From an uncultured Pelagibacteraceae bacterium (GTDB lineage: Bacteria > Pseudomonadota > Alphaproteobacteria > Pelagibacterales > AG-422-B15): a stretch of DNA of 57,124 nucleotides. The position numbers were made by a program, and so were the translations under genes. This document shows, piece after piece, positions 44,389 to 54,073 of the stretch. Each line of letters starts with the position of its first letter. The first letter of the stretch is position 1. The stretch spans positions 1 to 57,124 of the forward strand of contig CACIBF010000006.1 of assembly GCA_902584815.1 (NCBI GenBank), written 5' to 3'. Under the pieces are notes generated by a model. The model ran no database searches and was not told the DNA's origin. It worked only from the letters and a program-made list of their open reading frames with translations.

Positions 44389-46164
44389 TTAGATTAAATT
44401 ATTAGCAAAATATTCAAATAAAAATTCATCTGTAAATGAAGGATTAATCACTTCAAGAGTTTTAATTATAGAAAATAAGGCATAAACATCTTTTGAGTGC
44501 TCATTATTGTTACCGTAGATAATACTTGATAATAGAATTGCCTCCCCAACACTGATATCTTTAATTTGATTTAAGTACTCAATGAGCTTGATATTTATAG
44601 TTATGCCAGAAGTTCTAATCATATCATTTTTAGATCTCCAGAATTCGAGAAATTGATTTTCTTGTCTTAAAGAGAAAAATTTTGCAATTATATTTTTATC
44701 TATATCATCTAGGCTTTCTAAGCTTACATAATTCTCAGCATTATTTAAAACACTTGATTTAATTTGATCATCACCATTCTTTAAAAATAAATAAAACTTT
44801 ATTTTTTTTATGATTTCTTTTGAATCTTTATCAAATGTAAGTGCGTCCAACCACTCTTTACATTTTTCAGTATCATTATTTATCAATAAAATTACACAAA
44901 TTGGTAGAACATCATTTTTATAAGACTGTTTAGGAGTGATAATTTTAGCCTTATCATAAACCAAGTTAGCGCTATTCAAGAGTAATTTCTGCGATCCCAT
45001 TTCATCAACATACAAACTAAGTAATTTAGGAAGTTTACTCTGATCAGAAGTACTTCTTATTAAATTGTAAATTCCCACTCTTTTCTTCATTGAAGACTCC
45101 ATATTTAAGTAGTCAACTGATGTATTTAAATTTGAGCCTGTAAAATACTGCTTATATAAATCTCCAAGAACACTAGATTCTAAAGTACTTGTAGATAATA
45201 AGTTTTCTGCCAAAACAACCTTCTTATCTTCTACTTTTAATTTTGAATAAATAAAGAATAATTGTAATTCGAGTGGAGAATTTTCATTTATGTACTCTGA
45301 AAAATCAATTCCTAAATTTGATATTAAATTAATTTTCTTAATATCTAGATTTTTTATTCTTTTTAAATCAATTTCTGTCTGGTTTATGTATGAATAATAA
45401 ATATACAATAAATCTTTATCGGCAATATCTTCTTCTATCAAAAGCGAAATCATCAAATCTAATGCTGGTAAATTATTTGACATTGCTTTGCAGAAAGAAT
45501 TTATTTCTAATTTAAATTTACCTTCTGATATTTGACCATCTAAACTACAGATTGATTTATAATCCCCATTAATTAATTTTGAAGTAATATATTTATTAAG
45601 AAGATCATCATTTAAATCATCTTCAGGAATCAAGCCAAAAAGTTTTTCAATTTCATTATAGTTTGCGGCTTTTTCCAAATAAGCAATTTTAAGATCGAAA
45701 AATATTTTTTCATTTTTGTTTTTTTGTACTGGAGGATTTGAGATCGTTAATAAAGACTTATTAATTAAATTTTTTAAAACGGTATTTCTTGAATCAGGTG
45801 GAACTTTATTTAGTAAATATTCAATTTGATCAAAATTTGAATTTTTCCAAACTCCAATTGAGAACCCACCGTTAGACTCATCATAAACTCCAATGCTATC
45901 TAAGTTTGAAACATTAATTTTACTTTGGTCTATTTCTTCTTCAGAGTTGATAATATTGTTAGTTGAAACAGAGTTTAATTCCTTTTTCTTGTCTTCATCT
46001 TTGCTTAGTAAGGAATTGTTTTCCCATAAATCCAAGGGTTTTTTATCATTTTCTTCAGCATAAATAGTATTAATTGAAAATATTATAATTACCGATACTA
46101 CAACAGCAGTAAATATGTATAATAGGGAATTATTTCTAATGAAATTTGTTTTAATATCTTCCAT
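44389..46164 (-). CDS. Membrane-anchored protein, 591 residues, unknown
   Basis: A single N-terminal membrane helix (about 14-34, LLYIFTAVVVSVIIIFSINTI) puts the remaining ~550 residues outside the inner membrane. The rest is Leu/Lys/Asp/Ser-rich and mainly helical, with repeated helix pairs that could be TPR- or Sel1-like solenoid units, though no clear motif is seen. In many Alphaproteobacteria a poorly conserved, unnamed gene sits here between xerD and aroK, so this is probably its counterpart. Five bases from xerD. Function unknown. Confidence 0.8.
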   Translation of the reverse strand: MEDIKTNFIRNNSLLYIFTAVVVSVIIIFSINTIYAEENDKKPLDLWENNSLLSKDEDKKKELNSVSTNNIINSEEEIDQSKINVSNLDSIGVYDESNGGFSIGVWKNSNFDQIEYLLNKVPPDSRNTVLKNLINKSLLTISNPPVQKNKNEKIFFDLKIAYLEKAANYNEIEKLFGLIPEDDLNDDLLNKYITSKLINGDYKSICSLDGQISEGKFKLEINSFCKAMSNNLPALDLMISLLIEEDIADKDLLYIYYSYINQTEIDLKRIKNLDIKKINLISNLGIDFSEYINENSPLELQLFFIYSKLKVEDKKVVLAENLLSTSTLESSVLGDLYKQYFTGSNLNTSVDYLNMESSMKKRVGIYNLIRSTSDQSKLPKLLSLYVDEMGSQKLLLNSANLVYDKAKIITPKQSYKNDVLPICVILLINNDTEKCKEWLDALTFDKDSKEIIKKIKFYLFLKNGDDQIKSSVLNNAENYVSLESLDDIDKNIIAKFFSLRQENQFLEFWRSKNDMIRTSGITINIKLIEYLNQIKDISVGEAILLSSIIYGNNNEHSKDVYALFSIIKTLEVINPSFTDEFLFEYFANNLI

Positions 46165-46241
46165 ATCGCTCCCTTGTAACAGATTAAACTAACGCTGTGA
46201 AATTTTATCACATTTAATACTGCAAAAATGTCAAAATTTAG

Positions 46242-46766
46242 ATGAAAAATAATGTATCAAATATTGTTTTATTGGGTCATATGGGCTCAGGCAAGTCCAC
46301 AATTGGCAAGAGCTTAGCAAGAAAACTTTCCTTTGACTTTGTTGATTCAGATTATGAAATTGAAAAACATACTAATAGTAAGATTGGGGAAATTTTTTTA
46401 AATCAAGGAGAAAATCGATTTAGAGAAATTGAAGAGAATATCATTAAACAGATATTTGACTCGAAGGAAAAAAAAGTGATTGCATTAGGTGGTGGTTCAT
46501 TTGAGAATAAAAATATCAGAGCACTAATAAAAGAAAGAAATATTAGTATCTGGTTAAAATGTAATATTAATATTTTAGTTGAAAGATTAAAAAAAAATAA
46601 AAATAGACCTTTGTTAATTGGAAAAAATATTAAATCTGAAATAATGAAACTTGATAAAATTAGAAAAATTAATTATGAAAGCGCTAACTTTCATTATGAT
46701 GTTTCAAAAAAACAAAAAAAAATAATTTTAAATGAATTAGCAGAATATATTGAAAGTATTGTATGA
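46242..46766 (+). CDS. aroK: Shikimate kinase
   Basis: Phosphorylates shikimate, fifth step of aromatic amino-acid synthesis. 174 residues. Walker A GHMGSGKSTIGKSLA, shikimate Asp in FVDSDYEIEK, Arg in GENRFREIE, the ALGGGSF loop, and the lid NRPLL. Overlaps aroB by 4 bases (ATGA). The pair aroK-aroB is standard. Confidence 0.96.
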   Translation: MKNNVSNIVLLGHMGSGKSTIGKSLARKLSFDFVDSDYEIEKHTNSKIGEIFLNQGENRFREIEENIIKQIFDSKEKKVIALGGGSFENKNIRALIKERNISIWLKCNINILVERLKKNKNRPLLIGKNIKSEIMKLDKIRKINYESANFHYDVSKKQKKIILNELAEYIESIV

Positions 46767-47872
46767 AAAATAAAAGATTAAATATATCTACTTTAAATAA
46801 AAATTATCCTATTATTATTGGAGCTAATACTTTTAAAAATTTTCGAAAAAATATATCTTCTTATATCAATAATAATAAAATTTTTATCTTAACTGATAAG
46901 AATATTAATAAAATATTTAAAAAAGATTTAGAAAACATAAAGAAAGATAAAAAACTTTCAGTTGATATCATTGTTATTGGAACAGGTGAAAAACAGAAAA
47001 ATATAAAAAATATAAATTCAATATGTAATACTCTATTGAAAAAAAATATCTCTAGAGATGATACAATAATTGCTTTGGGTGGTGGTGTAGTTGGAGATAT
47101 TACTGGCTTTGTATCAAGTATTGTTTTAAGAGGAATTAACTATATTCAAATTCCAACGACATTATTATCACAAGTTGATTCTTCAGTTGGAGGAAAAACA
47201 GGCATCAACTCAGAATATGGTAAAAATTTAATTGGAAGCTTTTACCAGCCATCTTTGGTTTTGATTGATATTAATTTTTTAACAAAATTGAATAATAGAG
47301 AGATGACAGCTGGTTATGCAGAAATCGTAAAGTATAGTCTAATATTTGATATCAAATTCTTTAATTGGCTCATTATTAATGGGAAAAGGATAATGAATAA
47401 AAATAAGGAAGCATTGACTCACGCAATATTTCAAAGCTGTAAGTGTAAATCTAAGATTGTAAGTCTTGATGAAAAGGAGAAAAATATAAGAGCCTTACTA
47501 AACTTTGGCCATACTTTTGGTCATGTCATTGAGCAAACGAATTCATACAAAACAAACATAAATCATGGAGAAGCTGTTGCTATGGGAATGATAATGGCAT
47601 CAAAATTATCATCAGCTATGAATTTAATCTCAATAAATGAATTAAATAAAATAATTAATCATTTTAAGTCACTAAATTTACCAACTCAAATTCCTAGATC
47701 TTTAAGAAAAAATCTTTCAATAAAAAAATTTATTGATGTTATGAATAAAGATAAAAAAACAAAAAATAATAAAATTAATTTAATCTTATTAAAGAAAATT
47801 GGTAAAGCTTATCAAACTAACAAATTTAACTCTAAACTACTAAAAATTATTATAAAAGATTCTATTACTTAA
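46763..47872 (+). CDS. aroB: 3-dehydroquinate synthase
   Basis: NAD- and metal-dependent enzyme making the first ring of the shikimate pathway. 369 residues. NAD loop LGGGVVGDITGFVSS, PTTLLSQVDSSVGGKTGIN, KNLIGSFYQP, metal His residues in NFGHTFGHVIEQ and NHGEAVAMGM. Very Lys/Asn-rich, as for AT-rich genomes. Coupled to aroK and followed by hlyC 2 bases after its stop. Confidence 0.97.
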   Translation: MKNKRLNISTLNKNYPIIIGANTFKNFRKNISSYINNNKIFILTDKNINKIFKKDLENIKKDKKLSVDIIVIGTGEKQKNIKNINSICNTLLKKNISRDDTIIALGGGVVGDITGFVSSIVLRGINYIQIPTTLLSQVDSSVGGKTGINSEYGKNLIGSFYQPSLVLIDINFLTKLNNREMTAGYAEIVKYSLIFDIKFFNWLIINGKRIMNKNKEALTHAIFQSCKCKSKIVSLDEKEKNIRALLNFGHTFGHVIEQTNSYKTNINHGEAVAMGMIMASKLSSAMNLISINELNKIINHFKSLNLPTQIPRSLRKNLSIKKFIDVMNKDKKTKNNKINLILLKKIGKAYQTNKFNSKLLKIIIKDSIT

Positions 47873-47874
47873 TT

Positions 47875-49137
47875 ATGTTGTTTGAATTAATTATACTTTT
47901 TATCTCAATTCTTTTACTTCTAATTCTATCAGGTTTTTTTTCAGGATCTGAAACTGCTTTAACTGCTAGTACAAGAAGTCGTTTAACTGGCCTTAGCAAT
48001 AAAGGTCATAAAAATGCTAAAACTGCGATTGAGCTCTTAAATAAGAAAGAGTCTCTGATTGGCGCAATTCTTTTAGGCAATAATTTAGTTAATATTTTAG
48101 CATCCGCTTTAGCAACAAGCCTTTCAATTAAAATTTTTGGAGATACAGGTGTAGCATATGCTGTAATCATAATGACGGCACTAATTGTAATTTTTGCAGA
48201 GATACTTCCTAAAACCTATGCTTTAACTAACTCAGAAAAACTTGCTCTTACTGTTAGTCCAATTTTTAGACCCATTGTCTATCTTTTATGGCCCGTAACC
48301 TGGATGATGGAAAAAATAGTTTTCTTTATTTTAAGTATTTTCAAAATAAAACTAGAGAAAAATATGAGAGTTTTATCAGTAGAGGATGAGATTAGAGGCA
48401 CTCTGGATCTTCATCATAAGGAGGGCAGGTTATATAAGTCAGATAAAGATATGGTTACAGGTGTTCTTGATTTAGCTGAAGTAACCGTAGAAGATGTGAT
48501 GGTCCACAGAAGTAATATGTTTACGGTTAATATAGATGACGATCCCAAAAAAATTCTTAATTCAGTAATTAATAGCTCTTTTACTAGAATACCAGTTTGG
48601 CAAAATAATGATGAGAACATAATTGGAATTATTCACTCTAAACATTTATTGAAAATAATGAGTCAAAATAGAGATATTACTCGTTCAGATATGATGCAAT
48701 CTTTAATTAAACCATTATTCATTCCTGAAACTACATCTTTAAAAGAACAATTAAAAATGCACTTAAATACTAAAAAGAAATTAGCAATCGTTGTTGATGA
48801 ATATGGTGTTCTTATGGGAATGATTAGCTTAGAGGATATAATGGAGGAAATAGTTGGAGATATCACAGATGAGATAGATGAAGGACTTACTACAGTAGTT
48901 AAGAATGAAGATGGAACTTTAACTATAAATGGTGGTACTGAAATAAGAGATATTAATAGAATCTATAATTGGGATTTGCCAGAAGAAGAAGCAAATACTC
49001 TTTCAGGACTTATAATTCATGAGTCCAGATCATTTCCTTCAGAGGGTCAAGTTTTTAATTATTACGGTTTCATTTTTGAAATTTTAGAAGTAAAAGATAA
49101 TTTGATTCATAAAATTAAAGTATCCTCATTTAATTAA
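47875..49137 (+). CDS. HlyC/CorC (CNNM) family transporter
   Basis: 420 residues. N-terminal DUF21 membrane domain with about four hydrophobic segments (FELIILFISILLLLILSGFFSGSETALTAS is the family start), a CBS pair (VEDVMVHRSNMF; IGIIHSKHLLKI), and a C-terminal CorC_HlyC domain (GGTEIRDINRIY). Linked to magnesium/cobalt efflux or homeostasis. The order aroB-hlyC-bolA is kept in Alphaproteobacteria. Tail overlaps bolA by 4 bases. Confidence 0.92.
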   Translation: MLFELIILFISILLLLILSGFFSGSETALTASTRSRLTGLSNKGHKNAKTAIELLNKKESLIGAILLGNNLVNILASALATSLSIKIFGDTGVAYAVIIMTALIVIFAEILPKTYALTNSEKLALTVSPIFRPIVYLLWPVTWMMEKIVFFILSIFKIKLEKNMRVLSVEDEIRGTLDLHHKEGRLYKSDKDMVTGVLDLAEVTVEDVMVHRSNMFTVNIDDDPKKILNSVINSSFTRIPVWQNNDENIIGIIHSKHLLKIMSQNRDITRSDMMQSLIKPLFIPETTSLKEQLKMHLNTKKKLAIVVDEYGVLMGMISLEDIMEEIVGDITDEIDEGLTTVVKNEDGTLTINGGTEIRDINRIYNWDLPEEEANTLSGLIIHESRSFPSEGQVFNYYGFIFEILEVKDNLIHKIKVSSFN

Positions 49138-49409
49138 TCATACTCATCTGGAGTATAAAGTTTAAGTCTAATTGAATGTAAGTTATCACGAATTTCATTC
49201 TCAAGTATTTTATGGATTTTTCTTTCTCTTTGAATCTTACTCATATTTTGAAAATCTTTTGAAACTACTATAAGAGTAATGTGGGATGTAGCTCCCCTTG
49301 AACCATTGTCATAATGATTTTTATGATGATCCGAAAAATCAATAATTTTTAGAAAATGGGTATTTAATTGTAGATTTATTTTTGAATTAATAGTTTCTTT
49401 GATATTCAT
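49134..49409 (-). CDS. bolA: BolA family protein
   Basis: 91 residues. Class II KH-like fold: IDFSDHHKNHYDNGSRGATSHITLIVVSKDFQNMSKIQRERKIHKILENEI; the His-rich loop replaces the usual His/Cys ligand site for a shared [2Fe-2S] with a monothiol glutaredoxin. Ends GVDALRL-like as IRLKLYTPDEYD. Lies between hlyC and the J-domain gene on the other strand. Links iron regulation to the cell envelope in other bacteria. Confidence 0.92.
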   Translation of the reverse strand: MNIKETINSKINLQLNTHFLKIIDFSDHHKNHYDNGSRGATSHITLIVVSKDFQNMSKIQRERKIHKILENEIRDNLHSIRLKLYTPDEYD

Positions 49410-49444
49410 TTGATGTAAATATTTATATTAAAACTATCATAAGA

Positions 49445-49984
49445 ATGAAAAAAAATCAGTGTTATATAGATGGATGTGAGAACAATGCTGAGTATAAAGC
49501 TCCATTGTCACCAGATAAATTAAACACCTACATTCTGTTTTGTTATGAACATATCAAAGAATATAATAAAAAATGGAACTATTTCTCAAATATGTCTGCT
49601 GATCAGATCGAAGAATTCATCGAAAATGACATCATTGGCCATCGTAAAACAAAGAAAATGGGTACTTACAGTGTTGATTATGCTGAAAAAGTTGAAAAAA
49701 TCATGGATTCTTTAAATTCATCCTATTTAGGTATTGATAAAAATAATCTAAACCCTAATTTGTATAGCTCTAGGTATTTAAATGCTCTTGCAGTACTTGG
49801 AATAGATAATAAGAATGCTTCAATTGAGGAGATTAAATCAAGTTTTAAAAAAATTGTAAAAGAACTTCACCCAGATACTGTTGGCAATGATAAAAGTAAA
49901 ACTGAGAAACTAACGAAGGTTCTTGAATCTTATAAAACACTGAAAGAATACTATGAACAATTTAAACGACCAATTAATAAATAA
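49445..49984 (+). CDS. J-domain protein upstream of cobS
   Basis: 179 residues. An N-terminal Cys pair (CYIDGCENNAEYKAP) with a nearby CYEH may bind metal. The C-terminal ~60 residues form a J domain: LNALAVLGI, SFKKIVKELHPDTVGNDKS with the HPD, then a final helix. So it should call on DnaK at a particular client. It overlaps cobS by 32 bases, a tight link suggesting CobS/CobT assembly as the client, which is inference. Confidence 0.88.
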   Translation: MKKNQCYIDGCENNAEYKAPLSPDKLNTYILFCYEHIKEYNKKWNYFSNMSADQIEEFIENDIIGHRKTKKMGTYSVDYAEKVEKIMDSLNSSYLGIDKNNLNPNLYSSRYLNALAVLGIDNKNASIEEIKSSFKKIVKELHPDTVGNDKSKTEKLTKVLESYKTLKEYYEQFKRPINK

Positions 49985-50942
49985 ACCAGATATTTCAATC
50001 TCTGTTAATCAAGCTTTTGGAATAGATACTGATCTTCATGTCGATGGTTTCTCAGAAAAAACTGAACATGTTCCAGATATTGATAGTAATTATTGCTTTG
50101 ATAAGTCTACTACAATGGCGATTCTTGCCGGTTTCAAATATAATCGAAGAGTAATGATCCAGGGTCTACATGGAACAGGAAAATCAACTCATATTGAACA
50201 AGTGGCAGCGCGATTAAATTGGCCCTGCATTAGGATCAATCTTGATAGTCATGTAAGTCGAATTGATCTTATTGGAAAAGATGCAATTGTTCTTAAAGAT
50301 GGAAAACAGATTACTGAATTTCAAAATGGAATATTACCTTGGTCGCTCCAAAATCCTACCGCATTAGTTTTTGATGAATATGATGCTGGAAGACCCGATG
50401 TAATGTTTGTTATTCAAAGAGTATTAGAAACTGATGGTAAATTTACACTTCTTGATAAAAATACTGTCATTCGTCCAAATCCTCATTTTAGATTATTTGC
50501 TACAACCAATACAATTGGATTAGGAGATACAACCGGTTTATATCATGGAACTCAACAGATAAATCAAGGACAAATGGACCGATGGAATATTGTTACAACT
50601 CTTAATTATTTAGAACTTGAAAAAGAAAAAATAATTATTGAAAGTAAAGTTCCAGCATTTGCTGAAAAAGAAAAATCTGAAATATTAGATTTGATGATTA
50701 GAGTTGCTGATCTAACCAGAAAAGGATTGGCTAATGGTGATATATCTACAGTAATGAGTCCTAGAACAGTTTTAACTTGGGCTGAAAATTCTGAAATATT
50801 TAATTTTGATTATAACTTAAGCTTCCAACTTACTTTCCTTAATAAATGTGATGAGAGCGAGAAACCAATAATTTCTGAGTATTATCAGAGGTGTTTTGGA
50901 GAAGAAATGGGAAATACATCATCATTAACTAATTTAAAGTAG
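49953..50942 (+). CDS. cobS: CobS-like AAA ATPase (MoxR family)
   Basis: 329 residues. Typical start ([20 protein letters not shown]), Walker [10 protein letters not shown] at 71-79, Walker [10 protein letters not shown] at 138-146, and sensor region [14 protein letters not shown]. The [21 protein letters not shown] block matches CobS. In aerobic B12 makers CobS and CobT form the ATPase ring that drives CobN, which inserts cobalt into hydrogenobyrinate diamide. CobN is not in the window. Stop overlaps the cobT GTG start by one base. Confidence 0.95.
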   Translation: MNNLNDQLINKPDISISVNQAFGIDTDLHVDGFSEKTEHVPDIDSNYCFDKSTTMAILAGFKYNRRVMIQGLHGTGKSTHIEQVAARLNWPCIRINLDSHVSRIDLIGKDAIVLKDGKQITEFQNGILPWSLQNPTALVFDEYDAGRPDVMFVIQRVLETDGKFTLLDKNTVIRPNPHFRLFATTNTIGLGDTTGLYHGTQQINQGQMDRWNIVTTLNYLELEKEKIIIESKVPAFAEKEKSEILDLMIRVADLTRKGLANGDISTVMSPRTVLTWAENSEIFNFDYNLSFQLTFLNKCDESEKPIISEYYQRCFGEEMGNTSSLTNLK

Positions 50943-52777
50943 TGAAAGAAGACCTCATTACAGAGTTCAAAAAAGCTATTACTTCTACCGTAAAAGCAAT
51001 CGCTAACAACAAAGATATTGAAGTAGTGTTTGATAACAATGCTTTCAAATCAGAAAATACAATTGTTCTGCCAAAAATTGATAACGAAAACGATCTTGAG
51101 TTCCTATCTTCAATAAGAGGTAATGCAGATAATCAGGCATTAATGTATAGATTTCATGATAAAGAAACTTTCGAGTTAATGTCGCCCACAGGACATAAAA
51201 ATAAAGAAATATATGAGGTTCTTGAGAATACTCGAATTCAAATTCTTGGAAGTAAAATTATGAGAGGCGTTAAGTCAAACTTGTTTTCTTTATATGAAAA
51301 AAAATGTAATGAAAATCAGATGTTTGAAGCTAACGAACAGTCTGACATTGATATTCAAAACGCACTTGATTTTTATTTGAGAAAATTAGCTGGAAAAAAT
51401 CTTACACCACATTCAAAAAATAAAGCAATCTCAATGTGGCATCAATGGTTTGAAAAAAAAATTGGCAACTCCTCGAAAAAGCTTATTGACTCTATTAATA
51501 ATCAAGTTGAATTCGCTAAAGCAGTCAATCAAGTTATCGAAGAATTAAATTATTATGATCAAAAAGATGAAAAGAGTGAGTCTAATAATGAGGATGAAAA
51601 AAATAATAATATTGATCAATTAGAGAACAATGAAACTAATGAGATGGAGAACCAATCGTCTTTAGATCAAGATGAGACAGCAGAGAGTGAACAAGAAATA
51701 AGTCTTGAGGAAACAGAAGTTTCATTTGATAAAGATGATGATCAAGATTTATCTGATAGTGATGATGGAAATTCAGAAAATACAACCCCACAATATAAAA
51801 ATAACTTAAGTTATGAGGAAATATTCAATGATTATCAAAAATATTCAGAAGAATTTGATGAGATCATAACTGCTAATATTCTATGTGAAGATGAAGAATT
51901 AAATAGACTTAGGAACTATCTCGATCAGCAGCTTAAATCATTTCAAACAATAATATCAAGACTTGCAAATAGATTACAAAGAAAACTCCTAGCTAAACAA
52001 AATAGAAGTTGGAATTTTGATCTCGAAGAGGGCTTGTTAGATACATCAAGATTGACAAGGGTTATAATGGATCCGATGTATTCCCTTTCATTTAAAAAAG
52101 AAAAAGACACTGATTTTAAGGACACCGTTGTTTCATTACTAATTGATAACTCAGGTTCAATGAGAGGTAGACCTATTACGGTTGCAGCTATGAGTGCGGA
52201 TATTCTTGCTCGAACACTTGAGAGATGTGGAGTGAAAGTTGAAATTCTTGGATTTACCACTAAAGCTTGGAAGGGTGGAAAAAGTAGAGAACATTGGATG
52301 CAAAATAATAAGCCACCTGCTCCAGGAAGACTAAATGATTTAAGACATATAATTTATAAAGCAGCCGATGAGCCTTGGAGGAGAGCAAAAAAGAATCTTG
52401 GATTAATGATGCGTGAAGGTCTCTTAAAAGAAAATATTGATGGCGAAGCTTTGTTGTGGGCACATAAAAGACTTCAGTCTAGGTATGAAGCGAGAAAAAT
52501 TTTAATGGTTATCTCTGATGGAGCTCCAGTTGATGATAGTACATTGTCTGTCAATTCAGGAAATTATCTTGAAAAGCATCTAAGAGGTGTAATAAGTTGG
52601 ATTGAAAGTAAATCAAATATTCAGTTATTAGCTGTAGGAATAGGTCATGATGTTACAAGATATTATAAAAGAGCTGTAACTATTGTTGATGCAGAACAAC
52701 TTGCTGACGTTATGACAGAACAACTAGTTGATTTGTTTGAAGAGGATGAAAAGAAGAAAAGAAGAACTATGAACTAG
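50942..52777 (+). CDS. cobT: CobT-like VWA-domain protein
   Basis: 611 residues, starting with GTG. N-terminal helical domain (1-205), an acidic low-complexity linker (about 207-283, Asp/Glu/Asn/Ser-rich), and a C-terminal VWA domain with MIDAS motif D402-N-S404-G-S406 that binds Mg and partner proteins. The [24 protein letters not shown] stretch is highly conserved in CobT. Pairs with CobS. Ends in a 4-base overlap with the rpmB stop. Confidence 0.95.
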   Translation: MKEDLITEFKKAITSTVKAIANNKDIEVVFDNNAFKSENTIVLPKIDNENDLEFLSSIRGNADNQALMYRFHDKETFELMSPTGHKNKEIYEVLENTRIQILGSKIMRGVKSNLFSLYEKKCNENQMFEANEQSDIDIQNALDFYLRKLAGKNLTPHSKNKAISMWHQWFEKKIGNSSKKLIDSINNQVEFAKAVNQVIEELNYYDQKDEKSESNNEDEKNNNIDQLENNETNEMENQSSLDQDETAESEQEISLEETEVSFDKDDDQDLSDSDDGNSENTTPQYKNNLSYEEIFNDYQKYSEEFDEIITANILCEDEELNRLRNYLDQQLKSFQTIISRLANRLQRKLLAKQNRSWNFDLEEGLLDTSRLTRVIMDPMYSLSFKKEKDTDFKDTVVSLLIDNSGSMRGRPITVAAMSADILARTLERCGVKVEILGFTTKAWKGGKSREHWMQNNKPPAPGRLNDLRHIIYKAADEPWRRAKKNLGLMMREGLLKENIDGEALLWAHKRLQSRYEARKILMVISDGAPVDDSTLSVNSGNYLEKHLRGVISWIESKSNIQLLAVGIGHDVTRYYKRAVTIVDAEQLADVMTEQLVDLFEEDEKKKRRTMN

Positions 52778-53061
52778 TTTTTTTCTGAAAGTTTCTTAAT
52801 AACTTTCTGATATTTTTTCGCTTTAGGAGAAAGTTCTTTACATTTTGTTCTGATTAAAAATTCGTCAATACCTCCGTACTTACTTACAGTTCTAACTGAA
52901 GAAGCGGCAACATTTAGCTTGAGATTTTGATTTAAAATCTCACTTTTGAAAGTGACTGATTGAATATTTGGAATAAATTTACGCTTAGTTTTATTGTTAG
53001 CTTTACTCACGTTATGGCCAAATTGTACTTTTTTTCCTGTTAAATCACATGCTCTAGTCAT
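52774..53061 (-). CDS. rpmB: 50S ribosomal protein L28
   Basis: 95 residues, typical alphaproteobacterial length. [33 protein letters not shown] at the start, then [20 protein letters not shown]. Tail to tail with cobT, a conserved arrangement. Confidence 0.97.
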   Translation of the reverse strand: MTRACDLTGKKVQFGHNVSKANNKTKRKFIPNIQSVTFKSEILNQNLKLNVAASSVRTVSKYGGIDEFLIRTKCKELSPKAKKYQKVIKKLSEKN

Positions 53062-53108
53062 AGTAGATGCTTGATAATATCTAAAGATAATATTGTCAAC
53101 ATCTATAT

Positions 53109-54071
53109 CTATTTCAAAAATTTATCTAGGAAATGATCTGAGACATCATAAATACTGATCTCTCCTTTGATGACAGCCTTTGTCATATCAAGTAATTCAG
53201 TATCATTGCCTACCTCAAGGTCAAGTTTAGACTGAATTTGATTTCTGATCTCTTCCTTAATCCAATAACTTAATTGGTTTTCTCTTCTTACATCAAAAAT
53301 TTTATTCAACTTATTAAACTTAATAATTTCATTTATTGTATCAATAACGCTGTCCATTCCCTGCTGTTCAATTGAGGATACCAGTAAAACTTCCTTAGCT
53401 GCTTGGTTATCTTGTTTAGAATAAAAGCTTAAAGCTGATTTATAATCTGATGCAGTTTTTGATGCTTGCAATTTTAAATCACCATCATTTTTATTAACAA
53501 TAAAGATATCGGCATACTCAGTTATTCCTTTTTTAATTCCTTGCAATTCGTCACCTGATCCTGGTCCAACAATTAGTGTAAAAATATCAACCAAGTTTGC
53601 TGCCATAGTTTCTGATTGTCCAACACCAACTGTCTCGATAAAAATAAAATCATATCCTGCGGCATCAAGGATAATAGATGCTTCACGTGTACCATAAGAT
53701 ACACCTCCAAGTGATCCTTTTGATGGTGTAGAGCGTATAAATGTATTCTGACTTTTTGAAATTTCACTCATACGAGTCTTGTCACCTAATATAGAGCCTC
53801 CTGTGAGGTTTGATGAAGGATCTATTGCTAATATTGCAAGTTTGTAATTTTTATTGACTAAATATGTACCAAAAGACTCTATAAAAGTTGATTTTCCAAC
53901 ACCAGGGGGGCCAGAAAAACCTACGCGAATGGAGTGACCCGGATGATTAATTAGGCTTGAAATAAGTTGCTTGCTCTCCTCTTTATCCTTTGGATTGGAT
54001 GACTCTACTAATGTTATAGCTTTAGCTATCGAGGCACGATCATTATTTAGAACCTTTTTGACTAATTCCAT
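53109..54071 (-). CDS. meaB: Methylmalonyl-CoA mutase-associated GTPase MeaB
   Basis: G-protein that protects and reloads the B12 cofactor of methylmalonyl-CoA mutase. 320 residues. Walker A GPPGVGKSTF, LAIDPSSNLTGGSILGDKTRM, FIRSTPSKGSLGGV, IETVGVGQSE and the G4 NKNDGD. Two bases from the mutase stop, so the two genes form one unit. Also called ArgK in older records. Confidence 0.95.
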   Translation of the reverse strand: MELVKKVLNNDRASIAKAITLVESSNPKDKEESKQLISSLINHPGHSIRVGFSGPPGVGKSTFIESFGTYLVNKNYKLAILAIDPSSNLTGGSILGDKTRMSEISKSQNTFIRSTPSKGSLGGVSYGTREASIILDAAGYDFIFIETVGVGQSETMAANLVDIFTLIVGPGSGDELQGIKKGITEYADIFIVNKNDGDLKLQASKTASDYKSALSFYSKQDNQAAKEVLLVSSIEQQGMDSVIDTINEIIKFNKLNKIFDVRRENQLSYWIKEEIRNQIQSKLDLEVGNDTELLDMTKAVIKGEISIYDVSDHFLDKFLK

Positions 54072-54073
54072 AG

